A DNA stretch of 64,000 bases from Lachnospiraceae bacterium. Lineage in GTDB: Bacteria; Bacillota; Clostridia; Lachnospirales; Lachnospiraceae. Under the pieces are notes generated by a model, which was not told the origin of the DNA, made no database searches, and worked only from the letters and a program-made list of their open reading frames with translations. Numbering within the stretch: position 1 is the stretch's first letter; the number at the start of each line of letters is the position of its first letter. Shown piece by piece: positions 8,730 through 18,662 of the stretch. The stretch is taken from NCBI GenBank assembly GCA_021442455.1, contig JABUSY010000034.1, positions 33,479-97,478 on the forward strand, given 5' to 3'. The position numbers and the translations under genes were made by a program.

Positions 8730-10449
8730 AAATAGAAGATAGCAGAAACATATACTGTGAAAATTATTAAGAAAAGCTTAGAAAAACGCATGAAGGTAGA
8801 TGTACTCTTAGGAAGAAATTAAAAAATGATCACAAGTAGAATCCTGTATGAGCGGAGAGGGGATGGATTCGGCTTGTTAATGTTCCAAGGTTGCGTTTAG
8901 ATGTCTTAGGCTATCTTAATCTATTGTAATGTATCGCGGATCACAATAGTAAGTTTGTGTCGGAGAACATTAAAAATTTATACTTTCGTTAGTCTTCAAG
9001 AAAAGAGCTGGCATTGAAATATATAACTTTAGAGTCTTACGTAAGGTCATGAATGTCAACTTAACGAGGTATTGGAACAAGTTGATTTTGTTTCATAAAG
9101 TAAAGTATAGCTACTATTCTATCATGGCCATTTTTTGAATCACATGGTCAATTTTATTTTTTTCTTTTTAGTTTTTAAAAAATTCAACACTTCAAGAACT
9201 ACATTTTTTATCTTTCGGGCTTTTCTAAGGGACTGAAGATTTACGAGTTTGGAAGGAGCAGTTCTTGCAAGGTTTTTGGTATTTATCTAATCAAACTTTG
9301 TTTTATTCTGTATTGTTTAGAATATCTGTATGTCAATCAGTGTAGATGTCATATTTTCAAGTTTCGCCTTTGCTTTTTCCATGAAAACTGGCTAATTTAA
9401 GAAAGTATATAACAATAACAAATGAATGGTTGCAGCGTATTCATAATTAAGATGAAGTGTATGTGCGGGTACCTGTAGAACCAATAACTTTATGGTGGTA
9501 TTGCAGTATCTGTATTATGGAAGAGACTTATTTGTTGTTATTTTCATTTTTTGACCATATTTCATAAGCTGTTTCTTTATCCTAATAAACGTTCAAGAAT
9601 GGAGACAGCAGCCAAGAAATAGGATATATATAATAAGACAATCTGTTGTTTTTGCTGTCAAAGATAGCGTTAGCACATCCGTAAGTCAATTCATGTTATC
9701 ATAGCCAGAAGAGTAGGGGAAGAATTAAAATAATTGCTGCTAAGGTTGTTGCTACTTAAAAAATTAATTCTGTTTAAATTCTTTAGACATTTTATTTTTA
9801 TGATATATCATTGTCTTACTTTTGAAGAATCAATGATGAGATTATCAGTAGAAAAAAAGTTTGATACAGGTTTAAAATGTTATATTATCCTTTGCTATTT
9901 AGATATCCAAGATCCTCCAAGCGGTCTGTTTTTCTGACTAGATTATTTTTTTTTGGGGGGGGAGGTGTAGGAGGTGCGATAGTTTTCTAGAAAGTACTGG
10001 ATGTTCTATGAAAAGTAGTAGCCACTGGATGGTAATGGCTATGGTAGCGCTAAAATCTGTGAAAACACAAAGAAGCCACTGGAGGCAAAAAATTCGGTTT
10101 AAAGAAATGCCGAGAGTTTGCAAGTTACGCTTAAGGGAATAAGCTCAATAATTGCAGCGAAAATAAAAATACAAGGATCGCATAAAACGGGGGGATACCG
10201 TTCGTTGACGTCTAAAAATCTGCATGGATATATCTAGTTTATGCCTGTATTCAAGCATTTGCTTAGGCCTCGCTGGCGCTTAGATTCAGAATGAGTAGTG
10301 TTTTTGAATGAGAGGCCAATAGAATATAGGAATAAGAAAAATTTTGATATGATGTTGTATTGCTTGGATAATTAGACATTTCTAAACTTGAAATGTTCAA
10401 TCTGTTTCTGCATGAATACGTCAGTTTGTTAATTCGTTAATTTTTTCTG
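8730..10449. other. Decayed stretch between pgsA and purF
   Basis: About 1.7 kb without a supported gene. The open frames 9734-9937 (plus) and 9938-10123 (minus) have no ribosome site and no family resemblance that I can see. Stops are frequent in every frame. A T9G8 tract at 9946-9962 is unusual in this AT-rich DNA. I could not identify any ancestral gene here. Confidence 0.6.
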
Positions 10450-11874
10450 TCAGATTTCCAAAAGGTTACGGATTTCGTGATCGGGTACCTTCATGGGATA
10501 TTGATTATTAAAACAGGCTTGACATACTGGCAGGTCACCCACCATTTTCTGCAATCCGTTGATAGGCATATAAGCAAGTGAATCTGCTTTTATCAATTGA
10601 CAAATTTCTTCTGAAGAATGATAGGAGGCGATTAACTGCTTGTTAGATGGCACGTCTGTTCCAAAGTAGCATGGATACAAGAAAGGTGGAGATGTGATCC
10701 GAACGTGTACTTCCGTTGCTCCAGCGTTTTTCATCATTTTAATGATATTGGCAATCGTTGTTCCTCGAACGATTGAGTCATCCACGAGAACAATTCGTTT
10801 ACCTCTGACAACTGAATCCAGAACGTTAAGCTTGATCTTTACACTGGATTCTCGTTCTTTTTGGCAAGGCTTAATAAAGGTCCTTCCGATATAGCTATTT
10901 TTATGAAAGGCCAGTCCAAAGGGAATTTTGGAAGCTTCTGAATACCCTTTGGCAGCAGTGAGACCTGAATCAGGGACACCAACTACCAGATCTGCTTCCA
11001 CAGGATAAGATTCAGACAAAGAGGCACCGGCGCGGATACGGGCTTCATAGACGCTAACTTTATCCAAACAGCTGTCAAGCCGGGCAAAATAAATATATTC
11101 AAAGATGCAGTGAGCGTGTTGTGTTTTTTCAGGGAGAAATTGGGAATGGATTACACCATTATTTGTAATGCTAACAATTTCGCCTGGTTCCACATCGCGG
11201 ATGAACTGAGCTCCAATGGAAGAAATGGCACAGCTTTCAGAAGTGATGATAAAGGAATTGCCATGTCTACCAATGCAAAGAGGTTTCAATCCATAAGGAT
11301 CCCTGACTCCTACAAGTTTATGTGCGCTCATAACTACGAGGCCATAAGCACCTTTGATCTTTTTGGATGCTTCGAGTATGGCTTCTTCTACTGTCTTAGA
11401 ACGTACACGTTCTCTGGCGATGCAATAAGCGATGATTTCAGAATCGATAGAGGTGTGGAAGATGGCGCCACCATATTCCATTTGCTCTCTTAGCTCCATA
11501 GCATTGATCAGGTTTCCGTTGTGAGCCAAAGTTAACGATCCTTTAATATAGTTGAGTACCAAAGGTTGAGTATTGTCGATACTGATAGATCCTGAGGTGG
11601 AATATCTGACATGTCCAATGCCGATATTGCCATTCAATTCTTGAAGCTTTGATTCTTGAAAAATTTCATGAACCAAGCCAAGGCCTTTGCAGGAGTGTAC
11701 TTTGCTTTTGGGTTCTTTAGTATTGGAAACAGCTATACCACAAGATTCCTGGCCCCTGTGTTGTAAAGCTTCAAGCCCATAATAAATAGTGGTGCTGACT
11801 TCATGTCCGTCTAAATTATAAATACCAAATACTCCACATTCTTCATGGAGGCCGTTATTATACAATATGGTCAT
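10450..11874 (-). CDS. purF: Amidophosphoribosyltransferase
   Basis: First committed enzyme of purine synthesis: PRPP plus glutamine gives phosphoribosylamine. The N-terminal Ntn-hydrolase domain has EECGVFGI. With the start at ATG 11874 the Cys is residue 13, leaving a 12-residue propeptide to be removed, as in the Bacillus-type enzyme. The PRPP loop IVLVDDSIVRGTT is present. Four cysteines in the expected places (HCIFEYIYFARLDS, YPCYFGTD and CQAC) indicate the structural iron-sulfur cluster. The tracked GTG start at 11898 lies within the likely ribosome site GGAGAAGG, so ATG 11874 is preferred. It is the only intact minus-strand gene in the window and stands alone, with its own promoter. 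Confidence 0.95.
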   Translation of the reverse strand: MTILYNNGLHEECGVFGIYNLDGHEVSTTIYYGLEALQHRGQESCGIAVSNTKEPKSKVHSCKGLGLVHEIFQESKLQELNGNIGIGHVRYSTSGSISIDNTQPLVLNYIKGSLTLAHNGNLINAMELREQMEYGGAIFHTSIDSEIIAYCIARERVRSKTVEEAILEASKKIKGAYGLVVMSAHKLVGVRDPYGLKPLCIGRHGNSFIITSESCAISSIGAQFIRDVEPGEIVSITNNGVIHSQFLPEKTQHAHCIFEYIYFARLDSCLDKVSVYEARIRAGASLSESYPVEADLVVGVPDSGLTAAKGYSEASKIPFGLAFHKNSYIGRTFIKPCQKERESSVKIKLNVLDSVVRGKRIVLVDDSIVRGTTIANIIKMMKNAGATEVHVRITSPPFLYPCYFGTDVPSNKQLIASYHSSEEICQLIKADSLAYMPINGLQKMVGDLPVCQACFNNQYPMKVPDHEIRNLLEI

Positions 11875-11912
11875 AGTTTTTTGTTTCCTTCTCCACACTT
11901 TTTATACAATAT

Positions 11913-11941
11913 ATTATAAATGTTTTTTAAAAAAGATACAA
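11913..11941 (-). promoter_or_regulatory. Predicted sigma-A type promoter of purF
   Basis: On the minus strand TTGTAT (plus 11936-11941) and TATAAT (plus 11913-11918) are separated by 17 bases, giving a perfect -10 and a fair -35 box. Transcription would start about 30 bases before the purF ATG. No PurR box or guanine riboswitch fold was recognised upstream. Confidence 0.65.
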
Positions 11942-12092
11942 GTAAAATATATCTTCTCCCCTGTCTCATAAGTCCTGTCTCATCAATCTTTGGTGTGCCA
12001 TACCGTCCAATATCCCATAAGTTTTTTGACGAGTAAGAATATTTTGTTTAGTGATTATGATTAAAGCAGCCATTTTTTTATTTGAAAAATAT

Positions 12093-12121
12093 TTGAATAC
12101 GGAAATAAATTAGTATATAAT
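12093..12121 (+). promoter_or_regulatory. Predicted sigma-A type promoter of pyrG
   Basis: TTGAAT (12093-12098) and TATAAT (12116-12121) are spaced by 17 bases in an AT-rich stretch. The leader to the pyrG ATG would be about 50 bases and includes the AGGAGGG ribosome site. I do not see the GGGC initial run used for CTP-sensed reiterative transcription in Bacillus pyrG. Confidence 0.65.
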
Positions 12122-12176
12122 GATGAACGTATTTTTATAAACAGTGAATTATTGTCAAAAGACAGGAGGGAACTAA

Positions 12177-13790
12177 ATGGGAGTAAAATACGTATTTGTA
12201 ACTGGTGGCGTTGTATCTGGTCTTGGTAAAGGGATTACTGCTGCGTCGCTTGGGCGGCTGTTGAAGGCAAGAGGCTATCAGGTGACCATGCAAAAATTTG
12301 ATCCGTACATTAATATTGACCCAGGAACAATGAATCCTATACAGCATGGAGAGGTGTTTGTGACAGATGACGGTACAGAAACAGATTTGGATTTGGGACA
12401 TTATGAACGGTTCATAGATGAATGCCTGGATAAGAATTCAAATGTGACTACCGGGAAAATCTACTGGTCTGTTTTACAGAAGGAACGGCATGGAGACTTC
12501 GGAGGGGGAACGGTACAGGTTATTCCGCATATTACCAATGAAATTAAAGGGTGTTTTTATAGAGGGAAAAGCGCGGATGAAGACCGAATTGCCATCATAG
12601 AAGTCGGAGGAACAGTTGGTGATATCGAGAGTCAGCCGTTTTTGGAATCTATTCGTCAGTTTCAGTATGATGTAGGACATGAAAATGCGATTCTGATCCA
12701 TGTAACGCTGATTCCTTATATCAAGGCTTCTGGGGAACTGAAAACAAAGCCGACACAGGCTAGTGTCAAGGAACTACAGGGTATGGGCATTCAGCCAGAT
12801 ATTATCGTATGCCGTTCCAAGCTGCCTCTGACTTTTGAAATAAAGGATAAAATCGCACTGTTCTGCAACATTCCGGCAACGCATGTGCTGCAAAATTTGC
12901 ATGCGGAGTATCTATATGAAGCACCTTTGGCCATGGAACGAGAACATCTGGCAAATGTCGCCCTTGATTGTTTGCATTTGCCTTGTCCTAAAGCGGATCT
13001 CACAGACTGGGCTGAAATGGTAGATATTCTCAGGAGTGCCAATAAGGATGTAGCTATCGGATTGGTTGGTAAATATATTTCTTTGCATGACGCTTATCTT
13101 AGCGTAGTTGAGGCATTAAAACATGGCGGTATTGCGAACCGTGTCAATGTTCACATTCAATGGATTGATTCTGAGACAGTAACGGAGGATAATGTGGCAG
13201 AGATACTGGCTGATGTGGATGGAGTTTTGGTTCCAGGAGGGTTTGGAAGCAGAGGAATTGAAGGGAAGATTACGGCAATTGAATATGCGAGAAAACAGAA
13301 TATTCCCTTTCTTGGTCTGTGCTTAGGGATGCAGTTGGCGATAATAGAATACGCAAGACATGTAGTGGGCTATCACGATGCTCACAGCATCGAACTAAAG
13401 CCTGATACGATTTACCCGGTAATCGCTCTAATGCCAAATCAGAACGGCGTGAAAAATCTAGGAGGCACACTTCGGTTAGGAACTTATCCATGCGTGTTAA
13501 AAAAAGGCACCAAAGCTTTTGAACTATATGGCCAGGAGTTAATTCATGAACGCCACAGGCATCGCTATGAGTTCAATAATGATTACAGAAAAGTACTTCA
13601 GGAAAATGGCATGATTCTTTCTGGACTCTCACCGGACGGCCATATCGTGGAAATGATTGAACTTTCAAAACATCCCTTTTTTGTAGCGACTCAAGGACAT
13701 CCGGAATTTAAAAGTCGTCCGAATCGTCCACATCCTCTGTTCAAAGGACTAATTGCGTCCGCCATTGCTTATCGGAACCAGAATCACTAA
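12177..13790 (+). CDS. pyrG: CTP synthase
   Basis: Aminates UTP to CTP with ATP and glutamine. The N-terminal synthase domain has the P-loop [13 protein letters not shown], and the metal-binding region [11 protein letters not shown] follows. The C-terminal class I glutaminase domain has the nucleophile in LGLCLGMQ (about residue 382) and the His-Glu pair in [12 protein letters not shown]. At 537 residues it is full length. A perfect AGGAGGG ribosome site and a clear promoter precede it, and a 24-bp hairpin follows, so it is a single-gene transcription unit. Confidence 0.97.
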   Translation: MGVKYVFVTGGVVSGLGKGITAASLGRLLKARGYQVTMQKFDPYINIDPGTMNPIQHGEVFVTDDGTETDLDLGHYERFIDECLDKNSNVTTGKIYWSVLQKERHGDFGGGTVQVIPHITNEIKGCFYRGKSADEDRIAIIEVGGTVGDIESQPFLESIRQFQYDVGHENAILIHVTLIPYIKASGELKTKPTQASVKELQGMGIQPDIIVCRSKLPLTFEIKDKIALFCNIPATHVLQNLHAEYLYEAPLAMEREHLANVALDCLHLPCPKADLTDWAEMVDILRSANKDVAIGLVGKYISLHDAYLSVVEALKHGGIANRVNVHIQWIDSETVTEDNVAEILADVDGVLVPGGFGSRGIEGKITAIEYARKQNIPFLGLCLGMQLAIIEYARHVVGYHDAHSIELKPDTIYPVIALMPNQNGVKNLGGTLRLGTYPCVLKKGTKAFELYGQELIHERHRHRYEFNNDYRKVLQENGMILSGLSPDGHIVEMIELSKHPFFVATQGHPEFKSRPNRPHPLFKGLIASAIAYRNQNH

Positions 13791-13815
13791 TAAGCAAATG
13801 TAAATAAATATGGAT

Positions 13816-13870
13816 AAAATTTTCAATTATTCTTTATTCAGTTCGGAATAAAGAATAATTGAAAATTTTT
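13816..13870 (+). terminator. Long perfect hairpin terminator after pyrG
   Basis: Arms 13816-13839 and 13846-13869 are perfect 24-base inverted repeats around the 6-base loop AGTTCG. The right arm ends in a T run. It lies 25 bases after the pyrG stop. The stem is AT-rich and unusually long for an intrinsic terminator. The A run on the left and T run on the right would let it act in both directions. The rest of the gap to gltB (13871-14105) shows no other clear element. Confidence 0.8.
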
Positions 13871-14105
13871 GGAAAAAAGTAGTTTACAACCGAATATTTT
13901 TGTAATATATTGTTTACTATCTAAAAAAGAAAAAAGTAATTTTTAGTTTCCTCTGTTATTACAGCGGCGGGATGAAAGCGCAGGTAAGACCTATTGGGTT
14001 GTTGAATATTGCAATGAAAGATTGCTAAATCTTGTATTTGTTATAAGTCGAGGATCAGTTGGGATATACAATACATAAAACATAGTTATGAAAGAAGGGA
14101 AATGT

Positions 14106-17100
14106 ATGACGCAGCTAGGAGGAAGTGCTATCAAACAGCAGTCTCTTCTGTACCGTCCCGAATTGGAACACGACAGTTGTGGAATTGGTGCAGTTGTGAA
14201 CATTAATGGTAAGAAGTCCCATGAGACTGTAGAGAATGCCTTAAAAATTGTTGAAAATCTTGAACATAGAGCAGGAAAAGACGCTGAGAGAAAAACAGGA
14301 GATGGTGTCGGTATTCTATTACAGATATCACACAAATTCTTTTCTAGAACCTGTGAATCCCTCGGTTTTTCTTTGAAAGGAGAGCGAGAGTATGGAGTGG
14401 GGATGTTTTTCTTTCCACAAAATGAACTGAAGCGAAACCAGGCTAGAAAGATGTTTGAAATTATCGTAAAAAAAGAAGGATTGGAGCTGTTAGGCTGGCG
14501 AGCTGTCCCAACCGATCCAGAAGTGCTGGGAGATAAAGCTAGAGAATGTATGCCATGTATTATGCAGGTATTCATCCGAAAACCTCAGGAGTTGGCGCAG
14601 GGGTTGGAGTTTGATAAAAAGCTTTTTGTGGTTCGTAGAGTTTTTGAACAGAGCAGTGAAAACACTTATGTAGCATCTTTATCCAGTCGAACGATTATAT
14701 ATAAGGGGATGTTTCTGGTTAAACAGCTCAGGATTTTTTTTGCAGATTTGCAGAGTCCATATTATGAATCAGCAATCGCTATGGTCCATTCTAGATTTTC
14801 TACGAATACGAATCCCAGCTGGGAGCGAGCACATCCAAATCGTTATATTGTACATAACGGTGAGATCAATACGATTCGAGGAAACGCAGACAAAATGCTG
14901 GCTCGTGAAGAGACAATGTTTTCACCGGCTCTTCAGGAGGATATGGATAAAATTCTTCCTGTGATCAATGCGCATGGTTCTGATTCAGCTATGTTGGATA
15001 ATACGCTAGAGTTTCTTGTGATGAGTGGTATGGAGTTGCCTCTGGCGGCAATGATTACAATTCCGGAACCTTGGGCCAATAATGAGACAATTTCACTGGC
15101 AGAAAGGGATTTTTATCAGTATTATGCCACGATGATGGAACCATGGGACGGCCCAGCAGCCATTGTATTTTCTGATGGTGACCAAGTGGGAGCAATGCTA
15201 GACAGGAACGGTTTGCGACCTTCCAGATATTACATCACAGATGATGGATATCTGATCTTGGCTTCAGAAGTGGGCGTTTTGGATATCGCGCCAGAGCACA
15301 TTGTGAAAAAAGAAAGGCTGCGTCCTGGAAAGATGCTGCTGGTGGACACCGTGGAGGGTAGGATAATCGGAGATAGCAAGCTAAAAGAACGTTATGCTCT
15401 GAAGCAGCCATATGGAGAATGGCTGGACAGCCACCTGGTGGAACTATCCAAGTTAAAAATACCAAATTTAAAGGTGAAAGAATATCAAACAGAGGAACGT
15501 TCGAGGCTTCAAAAAGCATTTGGATATACATATGAGGAATACAGGTCGAGCATCAAGCATATGGCGCTGAATGGAGCAGAGGAAATTGCGGCAATGGGAA
15601 TTGATACCCCTCTACCGGTATTATCTAAAGAACATCAGCCGTTATTTCATTACTTCAAACAACTTTTTGCTCAGGTGACCAATCCTCCCATTGACTGTAT
15701 CCGTGAGAAAATTGTCACCTCTACGTCCGTTTATTTAGGCAGAGATGGTAATCTTTTAATGGAACATCCGGAAAATTGTAAGGTGCTAAAAATCAATAAC
15801 CCAATTTTAACTAATACCGATTTGCTGAAGATAAAAAATATGAAGGTAGAAGGCTTTAAAATAGTCGTTGTGCCAATTACTTACTACAAGAGTACACCCT
15901 TACAGAAAGCGCTTGAACGGCTCTTTGTGGACGTAGATAAGGCTTATCGGCAGGGCGCTAACATTTTGGTCTTGTCAGATAGGGGAGTGGACGAAAACCA
16001 CGTTCCGATGCCATCGCTTCTGGCTGTATCAGCCGTGCATCAGCACCTGGTAAAGACGAAGAAAAGAACAGCGTTAGCAATTATTCTGGAATCAGGTGAA
16101 CCGCGGGAAGTACATCATTTTGCAACACTGCTTGGCTATGGAGCCAGTGCTATCAATCCTTATCTGGCCTTAGATACTATTCATGAGCTAATTGAAAATG
16201 AAATGTTGGAAAAAGATTACTATGCATCTGTTGATGATTATACTCATGCAATATTGAGCGGGATCATCAAAATCGCTTCTAAGATGGGCATATCAACGAT
16301 TCAGTCCTATCAGGGATCTCAAATTTTTGAAGCTATTGGGATCTCTAGAGAGGTCATTGATAAATATTTTACCAATACTGTTAGCAGGGTTGGAGGGATC
16401 ACATTAGAGGATATTGCGAAAGATGTAGATGAGCGACATTCAGAAGCTTTTGATCTGTTAGGGCTTGGAAGTGATTTAACATTGGACAGTATAGGACGTC
16501 ACAAAAGTAGAAGTCAAGGAGAAAAACACAGATATAATTCGGAAACGATACATTTGCTTCAGGAATCTACAAGAAAAAGAGATTATCAAATGTTTAAACA
16601 CTATACGTCTTTGGTAGATAGTGAGGATTCTGGTTATTTAAGAAGCTTGATGGATTTCCGTTATTCGGAAGAAGGGATTCCTCTGGAGGAAGTAGAAAGT
16701 GTGGATTCTATCATGCGGCGATTCAAGACAGGGGCGATGTCTTATGGTTCTATTTCTCAAGAAGCTCATGAGACTCTGGCTGTTGCCATGAATTGCATAC
16801 ACGGAAAATCTAATACAGGTGAAGGTGGTGAGAGTGATGATCGTCTAGCATCAGCTGAACGATGTTCATCCATTAAGCAGGTGGCTTCGGGAAGATTTGG
16901 TGTCACCAACAAATATCTGGTTAGCGCAAAAGAGATACAGATCAAGATGGCTCAAGGAGCCAAGCCGGGAGAAGGTGGACATCTTCCTGCGAGAAAAGTC
17001 TATCCATGGATTGCAAAGACCAGGCATTCTACTCCTGGCGTATCATTGATTTCTCCGCCGCCGCATCATGATATCTATTCCATAGAGGATTTGGCACAGT

Positions 17101-18650
17101 TGATTTATGACCTTAAAAATGCTAATGTAAATGCTCGAATCTCCGTCAAACTTGTATCTGAAGCAGGAGTAGGGACAGTTGCTGCCGGTGTGGTTAAGGC
17201 TGGCGCGCAGGTTATTTTAATTTCAGGCTATGACGGAGGAACGGGAGCCGCACCAAGAAGCTCCATTCACAATGCGGGGATGCCTTGGGAGGTAGGGCTG
17301 GCAGAAACTCATCAGACGCTTTTGCTGAATGGGCTGAGAAATCGAGTGATAATCGAGACAGATGGAAAGCTGATGAGTGGAAGGGATGTGATTGTTGCAG
17401 CATTGCTGGGTGCAGAAGAATACGGTTTTTCGACAGCACCGTTGATCACTATAGGTTGCGTGATGATGCGTGTCTGCAATCTAGATACCTGTCCGGTGGG
17501 CGTGGCAACCCAAAATCCGGAGTTGAGGAAAAATTTTCGTGGGAAGCCGGAATATGTAGTGAACTTTATGCAGTTTATTGCAGAGGAAGTGAGAGAATAT
17601 ATGGCAAAGCTTGGTTTTCGTACAGTGAATGATATGGTGGGGCGAAGTGATTTACTTTATAAAAAAAGCCATGTATGCAATGAAAAGGCTGAAAAAGTTG
17701 ATTTGAATGCAATTCTGAATAATCCTTGGGCGCATACAAAAAGCAGAGTCACGTTTGATTCGGCGGAAATGTATAATTTTGCATTGCAAAAAACTATAGA
17801 TGAGAGAATTCTATTAAAGGAACTTCTTCCTGCTCTGGATAAGCGGGAAGCGAAGAAGATTTCCGTCAGAGTCAGAAATACGGACCGGACATTTGGAACA
17901 ATTCTTGGATCAGAAATCACCAGAAGATTTGGTGACAGCGCACTGAAGAACGATACTTATGTGGTGGAATGTGAAGGAGCCGGAGGTCAGAGCTTCGGCG
18001 CGTTCATACCAAAGGGGTTAACACTCAAACTGACGGGAGATTCCAACGACTATCTTGGAAAAGGGCTTTCTGGTGGAAAAATCATCGTAAAAACTCCGGA
18101 GAACTCTCCTCTGAAAGCAGATAAAAATGTTATTATTGGTAACGTAGCATTCTATGGAGCCACCAGCGGAGAAGCCTATATCAACGGCGTAGCAGGAGAA
18201 AGATTTTGTGTGCGGAATTCAGGAGTAAGTGCGGTAGTGGAGGGAATCGGAGAACACGGCTGTGAATATATGACCGGAGGGCGCGTAGTAATTTTGGGAA
18301 AAACGGAAAAGAATTTTGCAGCTGGTATGAGCGGCGGCATTGCCTATGTTCTGGATGAAAAAAATGATCTTTACCGGAATCTAAATAAAGAAATGATTGA
18401 AATTGACAGGGTGGGAAATAAATATGACCGAAAAGAGCTAAGGGAGATGATACAAAAACATGTAGAAGCAACCGGTTCTGAAAAAGGGCAGGAGGTTTTG
18501 GAATATTTTGAGGAATACCTTCCAAAATTCAAAAAAATTATACCTAACGATTACAAACGGATGATGATACTTGCAAAACAGCTAGAAAAAAAAGGATTGA
18601 GTAGCGAACAGGCTCAAATTGAGGCTTTTTATGAAAGTTTGCAAAAGTAG
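14106..18650 (+). CDS. gltB: Glutamate synthase (NADPH) large subunit
   Basis: Takes the amide of glutamine onto 2-oxoglutarate to give two glutamates, with electrons from the small subunit. Domains in order: Ntn amidotransferase with DSCGIGAV (Cys at residue 25, so a 24-residue propeptide is expected), a central domain, the FMN-binding synthase domain (around GAKPGEGGHLP and the glycine-rich SGYDGGTGAAP), the 3Fe-4S cysteines in CVMMRVCNLDTCPVG, and the C-terminal beta-helix GXGXG domain. At 1,514 residues it is full length. The start at 14106 is preferred over 14088 because AAGGGA precedes it and nothing precedes 14088. gltD follows after 12 bases. Confidence 0.96.
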   Translation: MTQLGGSAIKQQSLLYRPELEHDSCGIGAVVNINGKKSHETVENALKIVENLEHRAGKDAERKTGDGVGILLQISHKFFSRTCESLGFSLKGEREYGVGMFFFPQNELKRNQARKMFEIIVKKEGLELLGWRAVPTDPEVLGDKARECMPCIMQVFIRKPQELAQGLEFDKKLFVVRRVFEQSSENTYVASLSSRTIIYKGMFLVKQLRIFFADLQSPYYESAIAMVHSRFSTNTNPSWERAHPNRYIVHNGEINTIRGNADKMLAREETMFSPALQEDMDKILPVINAHGSDSAMLDNTLEFLVMSGMELPLAAMITIPEPWANNETISLAERDFYQYYATMMEPWDGPAAIVFSDGDQVGAMLDRNGLRPSRYYITDDGYLILASEVGVLDIAPEHIVKKERLRPGKMLLVDTVEGRIIGDSKLKERYALKQPYGEWLDSHLVELSKLKIPNLKVKEYQTEERSRLQKAFGYTYEEYRSSIKHMALNGAEEIAAMGIDTPLPVLSKEHQPLFHYFKQLFAQVTNPPIDCIREKIVTSTSVYLGRDGNLLMEHPENCKVLKINNPILTNTDLLKIKNMKVEGFKIVVVPITYYKSTPLQKALERLFVDVDKAYRQGANILVLSDRGVDENHVPMPSLLAVSAVHQHLVKTKKRTALAIILESGEPREVHHFATLLGYGASAINPYLALDTIHELIENEMLEKDYYASVDDYTHAILSGIIKIASKMGISTIQSYQGSQIFEAIGISREVIDKYFTNTVSRVGGITLEDIAKDVDERHSEAFDLLGLGSDLTLDSIGRHKSRSQGEKHRYNSETIHLLQESTRKRDYQMFKHYTSLVDSEDSGYLRSLMDFRYSEEGIPLEEVESVDSIMRRFKTGAMSYGSISQEAHETLAVAMNCIHGKSNTGEGGESDDRLASAERCSSIKQVASGRFGVTNKYLVSAKEIQIKMAQGAKPGEGGHLPARKVYPWIAKTRHSTPGVSLISPPPHHDIYSIEDLAQLIYDLKNANVNARISVKLVSEAGVGTVAAGVVKAGAQVILISGYDGGTGAAPRSSIHNAGMPWEVGLAETHQTLLLNGLRNRVIIETDGKLMSGRDVIVAALLGAEEYGFSTAPLITIGCVMMRVCNLDTCPVGVATQNPELRKNFRGKPEYVVNFMQFIAEEVREYMAKLGFRTVNDMVGRSDLLYKKSHVCNEKAEKVDLNAILNNPWAHTKSRVTFDSAEMYNFALQKTIDERILLKELLPALDKREAKKISVRVRNTDRTFGTILGSEITRRFGDSALKNDTYVVECEGAGGQSFGAFIPKGLTLKLTGDSNDYLGKGLSGGKIIVKTPENSPLKADKNVIIGNVAFYGATSGEAYINGVAGERFCVRNSGVSAVVEGIGEHGCEYMTGGRVVILGKTEKNFAAGMSGGIAYVLDEKNDLYRNLNKEMIEIDRVGNKYDRKELREMIQKHVEATGSEKGQEVLEYFEEYLPKFKKIIPNDYKRMMILAKQLEKKGLSSEQAQIEAFYESLQK

Positions 18651-18662
18651 GAGGAGAAGGCA

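Noticed and set aside
14235-18525. Several open frames opposite or within gltB
   Set aside because: Shadows of the long gltB frame; no starts with ribosome sites and no motifs.
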